Source: an uncultured Fidelibacterota bacterium
Lineage (GTDB): Bacteria; Fidelibacterota; Marinisomatia; Marinisomatales; TCS55
Assembly: GCA_902581045.1 (NCBI GenBank)
Contig: CACHMU010000005.1
Location: forward strand, 1-62,496
Length of the DNA stretch: 62,496 nt
Direction of reading: 5' to 3'
Position 1 is the stretch's first letter, and each line of letters starts with the position of its first letter. Of the stretch, positions 1 through 8,282 are shown one piece after another. Under the pieces are notes generated by a model, which searched no databases, was not told the origin of the DNA, and was given only the letters and a program-made list of their open reading frames with translations. A program made the translations under genes and the position numbers.

Positions 1-259
1 TTTTCCTCCGATATCCTTTACGACGTTTTTTCTTAAAGATGATTATCTTACGATCTCTTCCATTATCTAGAACAGTTCCTGAAACTGTTGCACCATCTAT
101 ATTAGGCTCTCCAACAGTTAGTGTATTTGAGTCCTCAAGGAGAAGAACTTTCTCAAATTTAATTTTATCGCCTACATTCTTCTTAAGATTAGCAACCTTG
201 ATTTGATTACCTTTCTTAACTCTGTATTGTTTTCCTGATATAGTAACTATTGCAAACAT
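1..259 (-). CDS. rplU: 50S ribosomal protein L21 (bL21), 3' end cut by window edge
   Basis: Structural protein of the large ribosomal subunit that binds 23S rRNA. The minus strand reads from an ATG at 259 as MFAIVTISGKQYRVKKG, the usual L21 N-terminus, and continues to a basic KKRRKGYRRK stretch that matches the family RNA-binding region before it leaves the window. About 86 codons are visible of the roughly 100 expected, so the C-terminus lies upstream of position 1. It starts 26 bases after the rng stop on the same strand, so the two are probably co-transcribed; rng next to rplU is a widespread arrangement. Family identity is clear from the sequence. Confidence 0.93.
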   Translation of the reverse strand, partial: MFAIVTISGKQYRVKKGNQIKVANLKKNVGDKIKFEKVLLLEDSNTLTVGEPNIDGATVSGTVLDNGRDRKIIIFKKKRRKGYRRK

Positions 260-285
260 TTTATTATCCAAAAAAGTCGAGGAAT

Positions 286-1848
286 CTAACTCTTATCTAC
301 CTTGTGTTCAATACCTACATGTTCTATCTCTTTTTGCTCACCACTGCTATTTAAGAAACGAAATTCGTCTCGTGCGATGGAATTATTGTCTTCAATAGAA
401 ATATAAGTAAAATTTTGCCACATTAATCCTCTAAGCGCTTTTTTATTATTTTTTAAAAATTCAGCTACTTCGGGATGTAATTGAAGCTTTAATTTTAAAC
501 TCCGATGTTTTGATTTATATCTTCTGAGCCAATAATCAATTCTAGTAATTAGAGTCTCTCTTGACATAATTCTCCCAGAGCCATGACAAGTAGGACACTC
601 TTCACTCATTGAATCTAATAGACTTAATCTGATACGTTGTCGAGTCATTTCAAGTAGCCCAAAATCAGATAGTGGCGATACAGCTACTTTTGCGCGATCT
701 TTTTTTAATTCTTTTCTTAATTCATAATATATTTTTTTCTGATTTGATTCTTCACGCATATCAATAAAATCAATAACAACAAGCCCTGATAGATCTCTTA
801 GCCTTAATTGTCGGGCCACTTCTTTACAAGCTTCTAAATTAATTTTAAGTGAATTTTGTTCATGATTCTTCTTACCAACAAACCGACCGCTATTTACATC
901 TACAACTACCATTGCTTCTGTTTTTTCAATTATTAAGTATGCACCACTTTTCAGCCATACCTTTGGTTGTAATAATTTATCCAATTCATTTTCGATACCC
1001 ATACTCTCAAATAGAGATTGCTTTAACTTGTAATGTTCTAAGCGATTCGCCATATTTGGTGATATATCCTCTAGATAGATCTGGAGTTTTCGATATAGTT
1101 TTTTTGAGTCAATAACAATTTTACCAATATCAGGTGTAAAAAGATCTCTAATCACGCTTGATGCTGTTTCAAGATCTTCATATATCAAGCTTGCTTCTTT
1201 TGTGCGTTTACTTTTTGATTGTAACTTTTTCCATTTATCAATTAGGCTAGAAAAATCATTTTTGAGTAGCTCTTCACTCTTACCTTCAGCTACGGTCCTA
1301 ATTATTACTCCCATATCCTTTTCTTTTAATGAAGAAACAATCTTTTTTAACCTACGTCTTTCATATTTGTCCCATATTTTTTTTGAGATACCAATATATT
1401 TCGCATTTGGAACAAATACTAACAGACGTCCTGGCAAAGCAATTTCAGTTGTTACTCTTGGACCTTTTCCTGCAAAAGCCTCTTTAATTACTTGAACAAA
1501 AATTTCCTGTCCTGTTTTTAATTCAACACTAACATTTCCACTATTTTTTCTCTGTCGAGAATTTTTCTTTGTCTTTTTTCCGTTTGATGATTCATCATTA
1601 TCAATCTCAGATAAGTAGGCTGAATTTTCTATTTCAGAAAAGGGAAGAAATGCATTTATATCGTAGCCGATATCAACAAAAGCTGCTTGCATTCCAGGGA
1701 GGACATTCTCTACTTGTCCTTTATAAATATTACCCACCATTCGTTGCTTGTCCTGTTTTTCAACATAAACTTCGACAAGCGTACCATCCTCAATTATGGC
1801 AATGCGAGATTCTCCCATACTTTCGCTGATATAAATCTCTTTTTTCAT
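286..1848 (-). CDS. rng: Ribonuclease G (RNase E/G family)
   Basis: Single-strand-specific endoribonuclease for rRNA maturation and mRNA turnover. The 520 residues show an N-terminal S1 RNA-binding region (about residues 35-130, with a lysine-rich insertion near 90), then the catalytic core with MVVVDVNSGRFVG and GLVVIDFIDM, which carry the metal-binding aspartates of the DNase I-like subdomain. The Zn-link CPTCHGSGR follows. Length fits RNase G, because there is no long RNase E scaffold domain. The ATG is preceded by a good GGGAGA ribosome-binding site. It probably forms an operon with rplU. A foldable leader lies upstream at 1922-1970. Confidence 0.95.
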   Translation of the reverse strand: MKKEIYISESMGESRIAIIEDGTLVEVYVEKQDKQRMVGNIYKGQVENVLPGMQAAFVDIGYDINAFLPFSEIENSAYLSEIDNDESSNGKKTKKNSRQRKNSGNVSVELKTGQEIFVQVIKEAFAGKGPRVTTEIALPGRLLVFVPNAKYIGISKKIWDKYERRRLKKIVSSLKEKDMGVIIRTVAEGKSEELLKNDFSSLIDKWKKLQSKSKRTKEASLIYEDLETASSVIRDLFTPDIGKIVIDSKKLYRKLQIYLEDISPNMANRLEHYKLKQSLFESMGIENELDKLLQPKVWLKSGAYLIIEKTEAMVVVDVNSGRFVGKKNHEQNSLKINLEACKEVARQLRLRDLSGLVVIDFIDMREESNQKKIYYELRKELKKDRAKVAVSPLSDFGLLEMTRQRIRLSLLDSMSEECPTCHGSGRIMSRETLITRIDYWLRRYKSKHRSLKLKLQLHPEVAEFLKNNKKALRGLMWQNFTYISIEDNNSIARDEFRFLNSSGEQKEIEHVGIEHKVDKS

Positions 1849-1921
1849 ATTAATCTCCCAAGATTTATCAACATATTTGGGTTACTATTTTTATGAAGAT
1901 GGGTTTGAAGGAATTAAGCGG

Positions 1922-1970
1922 CCCTTCAGCCGAGATAAAACACCACAGAAAATCAGTTGTTTCTGAAGGT
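1922..1970 (-). promoter_or_regulatory. Foldable leader upstream of rng with two exclusive pairings
   Basis: About 75-125 bases upstream of the rng ATG, CCTTCAG at 1923-1929 can pair with CTGAAGG at 1963-1969. Alternatively CAGAAA at 1946-1951 can pair with TTTCTG at 1960-1965. The two pairings share bases 1963-1965, so they exclude each other, as expected of a leader that switches. No U-run follows, so transcription termination is not indicated. Function is unknown; autoregulation by RNase G or L21 is only a guess. Confidence 0.3.
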
Positions 1971-2015
1971 TAAAAACTTTATTTATTTAATTATTTAGTC
2001 TAAAATCAGACAGAT

Positions 2016-2136
2016 AAAAAATTATTTAGGATATAATACCTTCAATACATCTTCGCTATTGCGGAAAATACACAACATAGGGAATATGACCAAGGATAAT
2101 TCAACCGAAGTTAATTATTGTTTTCATATCCTAAAT
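2016..2136 (-). ncRNA. Candidate rod-shaped RNA with terminator-like U-run
   Basis: An 11-bp perfect inverted repeat, ATTTAGGATAT (2024-2034) and ATATCCTAAAT (2126-2136), encloses two more nested pairings: CAATA (2043-2047) with TATTG (2116-2120), and CTTCG (2051-2055) with CGAAG (2106-2110). Together they make a long hairpin with internal loops. On the minus strand the outer stem is followed by a T6 run (2016-2021), so a minus-strand transcript would end like an intrinsic terminator. It does not match SRP, tmRNA or RNase P signatures that I know. It could instead be part of the metH leader or a miniature inverted-repeat element. TATAAT at 2032-2037 inside it could also be the plus-strand -10 box for metH. 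Confidence 0.4.
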
Positions 2137-2156
2137 TAGTTTAATTTATACTACAA

Positions 2157-2207
2157 GTCGTGATTTGCACCCTATTGCCGCGACACAAAATAAAAGTGCT
2201 AAAAAGG
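2157..2207 (+). promoter_or_regulatory. SAM-II riboswitch aptamer upstream of metH
   Basis: The core reads TGATTT (2161-2166), then TATTGC (2173-2178), then GTGCTAAAAAGG (2196-2207). This is the conserved pattern of the SAM-II (metA-type) aptamer described from alphaproteobacteria and marine metagenomes. P1 forms between GTCG (2157-2160) and CGAC (2181-2184). The H-type pseudoknot forms between GCAC (2167-2170) and GTGC (2196-2199). It lies directly upstream of the methionine synthase gene, the expected target for S-adenosylmethionine feedback. A possible promoter -10 (TATAAT, 2032-2037) would give a leader of about 210 bases. Strand, spacing and gene context all agree. Confidence 0.85.
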
Positions 2208-2212
2208 ATTCG

Positions 2213-2242
2213 ACCCTAATCTTAGCATTAGGGTTTTTTTTT
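2213..2242 (+). terminator. Intrinsic terminator of the SAM-II expression platform
   Basis: ACCCTAAT (2213-2220), a six-base loop (2221-2226) and ATTAGGGT (2227-2234) form an 8-bp hairpin that runs into nine T residues (2234-2242). The whole structure lies between the SAM-II aptamer and the metH ATG at 2252, so it would act as an attenuator. ACCCTA occurs twice, once inside the aptamer (2169-2174) and once as the terminator 5' arm (2213-2218). The aptamer copy could therefore capture TAGGGT (2229-2234) as an antiterminator when SAM is absent. Confidence 0.85.
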
Positions 2243-2251
2243 AGAGTGAAT

Positions 2252-5200
2252 ATGATAATAAAAAAAATATTAAAAGAAAAAATATTAGTTTTTGATGGGG
2301 CCATGGGAACGATGATTCAATCCTATAATCTTGAAGAAAAAGATTTTAGGAATAAACGTTTTAAGAATCATAAAAAAGATCTTAAAGGAAATAATGATTT
2401 GTTATCTTTGACTCGGCCAGAAATAATCGGTGAAATTCATGATTTATATTTGAAGGCTGGTGCTGATATCATTGAAACTAATACCTTTAATTCAAATAAA
2501 ATTTCACAATTAGATTATGGAACTGAAGATTTTATTTATGAACTTAATTTTGAATCTGCAAAGATTGCTAAATCAATATCTTCTAGGTTTTCTGATCGCC
2601 CAAGGTTCGTTGCTGGAGCAATTGGGCCAACAAATCGTACTGCATCATTAAGTCCAGATGTTAATAATCCAGCTTATCGGAATATTACATTTGATGAATT
2701 AAGAGATGCTTACTATGAACAGGCTAAAGGATTATTTGATGGGGGGGTTGATCTTTTTCTAATCGAGACAGTTTTTGATACCTTGAATTGTAAAGCAGCA
2801 TTATTTGCTGTAGAAGAATTATTAGAGGAGAAAAATAAAAAACTACCTATCTTTGTATCTGGTACAATTACAGATGCTAGTGGTAGAACATTATCTGGAC
2901 AGACAGTTGAAGCTTTCTGGAATTCAATTCGTCATGCTAATCTTACTGCAGTAGGGTTGAATTGTGCACTTGGTGCAGAACAAATTCGTCCATGGTTAAG
3001 TGAATTATCAAATGTAGCAGATATTAATGTTTTTGTTTATCCTAATGCTGGACTCCCAAATGAATTTGGAGAATATGACCAGTCTCCTAAATCTATGGCT
3101 AAAATAATCAAGGAATTTGGAGATGATAGATTACTTAATTTGGTAGGAGGGTGTTGTGGAACAACCCCAGCTCATATTAAAGAGATTTCTGAATTAATTA
3201 GTGATATAAATCCAAGATCAGTTCCTAGAATCAATAACTTGACAAGGCTAAGTGGACTTGAACCATTAACAATGCGCTCTGACCTAAACTTTCTTAATAT
3301 AGGGGAAAGAACAAATGTTACAGGTTCCACAAAATTTAAGCGCTTAATAAAAGATGACAAGTATGAAGAAGCACTTTCTATTGCACGACAGCAAATTGAA
3401 AATGGAGCTCAGATTATTGATATTAATATGGATGAAGGTCTCCTTGATTCAGAAGATGCAATGTTAAAATTTCTTAGACTGATTGCTTCCGAGCCTGACA
3501 TTGCAAAAGTTCCGGTAATGATTGATTCATCAAAATGGTCTGTTTTAGAAGTTGGGTTAAAAAACTTACAGGGCAAGGGGATTGTTAATTCTATCTCAAT
3601 GAAAGAAGGTGAAGAAGAGTTTAAAAATCAAGCGCGACTAATAAAAAAATATGGTGCAGCAGTAATTGTAATGGCTTTTGATGAAAAAGGTCAAGCAGAT
3701 ACCTATGATAGAAAAGTTCAAATCTGTACTCGTGCTTACAAAATATTAACAGAAGAAGTTGGTGTTTCTCCTGAAGATATTATCTTTGATCCAAATATTT
3801 TTGCGGTTGCTACTGGGATTAAAGAACATAATGATTATGGCAAATCATTTATTGAAGCTGCTAGAACAATAAAGAAAACTTTACCTGATGTCCATATTAG
3901 TGGAGGGGTAAGTAACCTATCTTTTTCATTTAGAGGGAATAATGGGGTCCGAGAAGCTATGCACTCAGCTTTTTTATTTCATGCAATTCAAGCAGGTATG
4001 GATATGGGCATAGTAAATGCAGGGCAGTTAACTGTCTATGATGATATTTCACCAGATTTAAAAGAAAGAGTTGAGGATGTTTTATTTAATAGAAGAGAAG
4101 ATGCCACTGATCGATTAGTTGAAATAGCAGAAAAATATCGAGGTGTTAAGCGTACTCAAACTAAAGATTTATCTTGGAGAGATACTAATGTAGAAGAGCG
4201 CTTGAGCTATTCTTTGGTAGAAGGAATAATGGATTTTATTGATGAGGATACAGAAGAGGCGAGGCTAAAATATGATCGCCCGATAAATGTGATTGAAGAG
4301 CCTTTAATGGATGGTATGAATATTGTTGGAGATTTATTTGGGTCAGGAAAAATGTTTCTGCCCCAAGTGGTGAAATCAGCTAGAGTAATGAAAAAGGCAG
4401 TTGCGCATTTGATTCCATTTATTGAAAAAGAAAAAAAAGATTTAGGTATAGCTGGAAAATCAAATGGAAAAGTAATTATGGCGACGGTAAGGGGTGATGT
4501 TCATGATATTGGTAAGAATATTGTTGGTGTAGTATTAGCATGTAATGGATATGATATTATCGATCTTGGCGTGATGGTTCCATCGGATAAGATACTATCT
4601 AAAGCAAAAGAAGAAAATGTTGATATTATTGGTTTATCAGGACTTATTACACCAAGTTTAGAAGAAATGGTAAATATTGCAAAAGAAATGGAGCGGTTAA
4701 AGTTAAATATACCACTATTAATTGGTGGTGCGACAACAAGCAGAAAACATACTGCGGTTAAGATTGAAGAAAATTATTCAGGTCCAACTATTCATGTAAT
4801 TGATGCGTCTCGAGCAGTTGGTGTTGTAAGTAAACTGATGAATAATGAAAAAAGAAAAGATTATATCAGTGAAATTCAAAATGATTATGAAAAAATAAGA
4901 CAAGGGATTCATAAAAAAAATCTAAAACCTCGTTTATCTGTTTATGAAGCTAGATCTAGAAAATTAAATATTGATTGGAATAATTATCAGCCATTGATTC
5001 CAAAATTTAAAGGTGTAAAAGTTTTTGATTCGTATCCCTTAGATGAGTTAGAAGAATATATTGATTGGTCTCCATTTTTTCACGCTTGGGAATTAAAAGG
5101 TCTTTATCCAAAAATTCTCAATGATAAAAAATATGGTGATGAGGCACGTAAAATATTAAAAGATGGAAAAAACTTATTGAATAGGATTATTTCGGAAAAA

Positions 5201-5785
5201 ATCTTAACTGCTAAAGCAGTATTTGGTATCCATCCAGCTTACTCCCAAAATGAATCAGTTTTTACTGAGGGGGTTGAATTTAAATTTCCACGTCAAACTG
5301 TGGATAAAGGATCGGAGGAAACTAATTTCTGTTTAGCCGACTTTATAGCACCGGACAATGATTATATTGGCACATTTGCTGTTACATCTGGTCATGGTTT
5401 AAAAAATATTGTAGATGAGTTTGAAAGTCAGCAAGATGATTATAATGCCATTATGGTTAAAATATTAGCTGATAGACTTGCTGAAGCTTTAGCTGAAAGG
5501 CTTCATCAACGGGTTCGACGAGAGTTTTGGGGTTATTCTTTAAATAAAGAAATCAATATTCGAGAATTAATTAATGAACAATATCAAGGTATAAGGCCTG
5601 CCCCTGGATATCCTGCTTGTCCAAATCATGATGAGAAAGATAAAATATGGACTTTACTTGATGTAGAAAAAAACACTGGTATTTCATTAACTGAGACTCG
5701 AGCGATGAATCCAGCAGCATCAGTAAGTGGTTGGTATTTTTCCCACCCAAATTCTAGATATTTTAATGTGAGTGAAGCTGGCTAA
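2252..5785 (+). CDS. metH: Cobalamin-dependent methionine synthase
   Basis: Transfers a methyl group from 5-methyltetrahydrofolate to homocysteine through methylcobalamin. With the ATG at 2252 the protein has 1177 residues and all four MetH modules. The homocysteine/zinc barrel has Cys238 and the Cys301-Cys302 pair in GGCCGTT. The pterin domain begins at [11 protein letters not shown]. The B12 cap and Rossmann domain carry DVHDIGKN, with His751 as the cobalt ligand. The C-terminal SAM-binding reactivation domain carries [12 protein letters not shown]. The frame stays open upstream to a TTG at 2165, but those codons overlap the riboswitch and terminator, so I reject that start. Expression is likely SAM-repressed through the leader. 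Confidence 0.96.
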   Translation: MIIKKILKEKILVFDGAMGTMIQSYNLEEKDFRNKRFKNHKKDLKGNNDLLSLTRPEIIGEIHDLYLKAGADIIETNTFNSNKISQLDYGTEDFIYELNFESAKIAKSISSRFSDRPRFVAGAIGPTNRTASLSPDVNNPAYRNITFDELRDAYYEQAKGLFDGGVDLFLIETVFDTLNCKAALFAVEELLEEKNKKLPIFVSGTITDASGRTLSGQTVEAFWNSIRHANLTAVGLNCALGAEQIRPWLSELSNVADINVFVYPNAGLPNEFGEYDQSPKSMAKIIKEFGDDRLLNLVGGCCGTTPAHIKEISELISDINPRSVPRINNLTRLSGLEPLTMRSDLNFLNIGERTNVTGSTKFKRLIKDDKYEEALSIARQQIENGAQIIDINMDEGLLDSEDAMLKFLRLIASEPDIAKVPVMIDSSKWSVLEVGLKNLQGKGIVNSISMKEGEEEFKNQARLIKKYGAAVIVMAFDEKGQADTYDRKVQICTRAYKILTEEVGVSPEDIIFDPNIFAVATGIKEHNDYGKSFIEAARTIKKTLPDVHISGGVSNLSFSFRGNNGVREAMHSAFLFHAIQAGMDMGIVNAGQLTVYDDISPDLKERVEDVLFNRREDATDRLVEIAEKYRGVKRTQTKDLSWRDTNVEERLSYSLVEGIMDFIDEDTEEARLKYDRPINVIEEPLMDGMNIVGDLFGSGKMFLPQVVKSARVMKKAVAHLIPFIEKEKKDLGIAGKSNGKVIMATVRGDVHDIGKNIVGVVLACNGYDIIDLGVMVPSDKILSKAKEENVDIIGLSGLITPSLEEMVNIAKEMERLKLNIPLLIGGATTSRKHTAVKIEENYSGPTIHVIDASRAVGVVSKLMNNEKRKDYISEIQNDYEKIRQGIHKKNLKPRLSVYEARSRKLNIDWNNYQPLIPKFKGVKVFDSYPLDELEEYIDWSPFFHAWELKGLYPKILNDKKYGDEARKILKDGKNLLNRIISEKILTAKAVFGIHPAYSQNESVFTEGVEFKFPRQTVDKGSEETNFCLADFIAPDNDYIGTFAVTSGHGLKNIVDEFESQQDDYNAIMVKILADRLAEALAERLHQRVRREFWGYSLNKEINIRELINEQYQGIRPAPGYPACPNHDEKDKIWTLLDVEKNTGISLTETRAMNPAASVSGWYFSHPNSRYFNVSEAG

Positions 5786-5831
5786 TCATTAATTTCATTA
5801 TTTACTTTTAATTGATATTAATATAATTAAG

Positions 5832-6602
5832 ATGAAATCTGATTTTGAACTTGCTAAGGACACTGCAATTAAGGCGGGTAAATTAATTTTCAAATATTTT
5901 AATACAGATTATGATATTGAAAACAAAAGTTATAATAACCCCGTAACAACAGCTGATAAAGAAGCTGATAAATTCATTAAAAATAATCTTTTAGCCACTA
6001 GAAAAAATTATGGTTGGTTGTCAGAGGAAACAAAAGACTCCCCAGATCGTTTAGAGAAAAAAAATGTTTGGATAGTTGATCCCATAGATGGAACTAAAGA
6101 ATTTATTAAAGGTGTACCAGAATTTGTTGTAAGTATAGGTTTAGTAAAAAATGGAGAGCCTATAATTGGTGTTATTTATAATCCGATAACCAAAGAAATT
6201 TTTTATGCTAAAAAAAATGGCGGATCATTTTTAAATGATAGACCAATAAAATGTGTTGCAAAAGAAAATATATCAGAGATGACATTGCTAAATAGTAGAA
6301 CAGAAACAAGAAATAAACTCTGGACTCCATACGAAAATTTTTTTTATAAATTAAAACCAAAGGGGTCAGTTGCATATAAGCTAGCCCTTGTTGCGGCAGG
6401 AAAGGCAGATGTTTTTGCGACGTTAAAACCAAAAAATGAATGGGATATTTGTGCAGCACATTGTATAATTAATGAATCTGGTGGTAAGCTCATAGATCTT
6501 CATGGTAATTCTAGACGATATAATTTAAAAAATTCAAGAATTGAGCCTGGGATTATTGCAGGTGAAAAAGATGCTGTTGAAAAAGTTTTTTCAATTATTT
6601 AA
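5832..6602 (+). CDS. cysQ: 3'(2'),5'-bisphosphate nucleotidase / inositol monophosphatase family (CysQ-like)
   Basis: Mg2+-dependent, Li+-sensitive phosphatase. CysQ members remove the 3'-phosphate of PAP/PAPS left by sulfate assimilation. The metal site is visible as E65-E66 (SEETKD), D83-P-I-D86-G-T88 and W204-D205 (EWDICAAH), all canonical for the superfamily. The 256-residue length is normal. It follows metH by 46 bases, which fits a sulfur-metabolism grouping. Specificity within the family (PAP, inositol phosphate or fructose bisphosphate) cannot be settled from motifs; the residues around DGTKEF look most like CysQ. Confidence 0.85.
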   Translation: MKSDFELAKDTAIKAGKLIFKYFNTDYDIENKSYNNPVTTADKEADKFIKNNLLATRKNYGWLSEETKDSPDRLEKKNVWIVDPIDGTKEFIKGVPEFVVSIGLVKNGEPIIGVIYNPITKEIFYAKKNGGSFLNDRPIKCVAKENISEMTLLNSRTETRNKLWTPYENFFYKLKPKGSVAYKLALVAAGKADVFATLKPKNEWDICAAHCIINESGGKLIDLHGNSRRYNLKNSRIEPGIIAGEKDAVEKVFSII

Positions 6603-6607
6603 ATGCT

Positions 6608-7243
6608 ATGAATCTAATTTCAAAAGAAATTGAACAATATTGCTTAAATCAATCTCAACCAGACACTGGTTTATTACAAGCTCTAGTTAATAAAACTTTA
6701 AAAGAAGAAGAAATTCCACAAATGCTTTCTGGACCATTAGTGGGTGGTCTACTACAACTTCTTATTAAAATTACAGGAGCAAAAAATATATTAGAGATTG
6801 GAATGTTTACTGGATATAGTACATTAAAAATGGCTGAAGCTTTACCTGAAGATGGTGAGATTCATACATGTGAACTTATGGAAAAACATGTTAAAACTGC
6901 AGAAAGCTGGTTCAATAAATCTAATGATGGTTATAAAATTACAATCCATCATGGAAGAGCAATTGATCAATTAAACTCATTTAAAATTGGCTCTTTTGAT
7001 TTAATATTTATTGATGCTGATAAAATAAATTATCCTGAGTATTATAGGAGAAGTACTACGCTATTAAAGGTTGGTGGTATTGCAGTTTTAGATAATATGC
7101 TATGGGATGGAGAAGTTTTAAATCCAAAAGATGGTAATGCAAAAGCATTAAGAGAAACAGCGGAACTAATCAAAAATAATCATAGATTAGAGTCGCTTCT
7201 TTTACCTGTTAGAGATGGTATATTGATATATAGAAAACTATAA
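6608..7243 (+). CDS. SAM-dependent O-methyltransferase, family 3 (catechol/caffeoyl-CoA type)
   Basis: Class I methyltransferase of the CCoAOMT/COMT group, which methylates small catechol-like hydroxyl groups with a divalent metal. Motif I is EIGMFTGYST at 63-72, and the metal/substrate strand is DLIFIDADK with D136 and D138. A later LDNMLWDG motif is also typical. Length (211 residues) is normal. It begins 6 bases after the CysQ-like gene and is followed 16 bases later by thyX, so it probably shares their transcript. The natural substrate is unknown. Confidence 0.85.
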   Translation: MNLISKEIEQYCLNQSQPDTGLLQALVNKTLKEEEIPQMLSGPLVGGLLQLLIKITGAKNILEIGMFTGYSTLKMAEALPEDGEIHTCELMEKHVKTAESWFNKSNDGYKITIHHGRAIDQLNSFKIGSFDLIFIDADKINYPEYYRRSTTLLKVGGIAVLDNMLWDGEVLNPKDGNAKALRETAELIKNNHRLESLLLPVRDGILIYRKL

Positions 7244-7258
7244 ATGAAAAATTGAATA

Positions 7259-8221
7259 ATGAGTGAAGTACCAAAAGACGCAATAAAATGTTTGGATAAA
7301 GGATTTGTACGTCTCGTTGATTCCATGGGTGGTGATGATGCAATTGTGCAAGCAGCTAGAGTTAGTTATGGCAAGGGTACAAGTAAAGTATCGCAAGATC
7401 GTGGCTTGATACGATACCTTATGAGGCATAGGCATACAACTCCATTTGAAATGGTTGAGTTTAAGTTTCATTGTAAGATGCCAATATTCGTAGCACGACA
7501 ATGGGTTAGACATAGAACAGCCAATATTAATGAATATTCTCTTCGATATTCAGAGGCTCGGGATGAATTTTATTATCCTGATCCCAAAAATATTGAATTT
7601 CAATCTGCTCTAAATATGCAAGGGCGAATGGGTGAAGTCCCAGATGATTTAAAACAAAAAGTAAAAGATTATTTTAAAGAAATTTCTGAAAGAAGTTTCG
7701 AAATTTATTCAGAATTAAACGATGCAGGAGTAGCGCGTGAATTAGCCAGAGCAATTTTGCCTGTGAACCTATATACAGAATGGTATTGGAAAAATGATTT
7801 ACACAATTTACTCCATTTCATTGGTTTGAGATCTGATAGCCATGCCCAATATGAGATTCGTGTTTTTTCTGATGCAATGGCTGAATCAGTTAAAGCTGCT
7901 GCACCTATTGCATGGGAAGCATATCAAGATTATGTTATTGAAGGATTACGTTTTTCAAAGATTGAACAATCTTTGCTCGAGAAAAAATTACCGAATCGAG
8001 TTATTGATGATATCAGTGAAGATTTGGCCTATCAGCTAACAGCGTCCTTGCACTTTAATAAACCTCGTGATAAAAATGATTTATTCTTACTTTATCAAAA
8101 ACAAGGTGGCTCAGATTCCAATGAGGATTTCAATTTAAAATGGAATTCTGGAGAAATTCAAATTGGAAATGTTCGCGAGCTACGTGAATTCAAAGAAAAG
8201 TTGGTAAAATTAAAAAAATAG
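7259..8221 (+). CDS. thyX: Flavin-dependent thymidylate synthase
   Basis: Makes dTMP from dUMP using methylenetetrahydrofolate and FAD/NADPH, replacing ThyA. The signature R84-H85-R86 followed by seven residues and Ser (RHRTANINEYS) is intact, and RHRHTTPFE upstream forms part of the FAD/dUMP site. At 320 residues it is longer than most ThyX proteins (about 220-250). The extra part is a C-terminal extension from roughly residue 230 whose role is unclear. It sits close to the upstream methyltransferase gene. A weak hairpin follows the stop at 8225-8238. Confidence 0.94.
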   Translation: MSEVPKDAIKCLDKGFVRLVDSMGGDDAIVQAARVSYGKGTSKVSQDRGLIRYLMRHRHTTPFEMVEFKFHCKMPIFVARQWVRHRTANINEYSLRYSEARDEFYYPDPKNIEFQSALNMQGRMGEVPDDLKQKVKDYFKEISERSFEIYSELNDAGVARELARAILPVNLYTEWYWKNDLHNLLHFIGLRSDSHAQYEIRVFSDAMAESVKAAAPIAWEAYQDYVIEGLRFSKIEQSLLEKKLPNRVIDDISEDLAYQLTASLHFNKPRDKNDLFLLYQKQGGSDSNEDFNLKWNSGEIQIGNVRELREFKEKLVKLKK

Positions 8222-8224
8222 ATC

Positions 8225-8243
8225 AAGTGCCCCCACTTTGTTT
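8225..8243 (+). terminator. Weak hairpin after thyX
   Basis: AAGTG (8225-8229), loop CCCC, CACTT (8234-8238), then TGTTT. The 5-bp stem with a short, interrupted T-run is marginal. It lies in the 61-base gap between thyX and the E1 fusion gene, where a transcript boundary is plausible. Confidence 0.3.
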
Positions 8244-8282
8244 ACTATTTATATTTAAGATTTCTAAACAATAATCCAAATA

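Noticed and set aside
2165-2251. Frame extending metH upstream to a TTG
   Set aside because: These 29 codons overlap the SAM-II pseudoknot and the terminator and do not resemble MetH; the ATG at 2252 gives the normal N-terminus.
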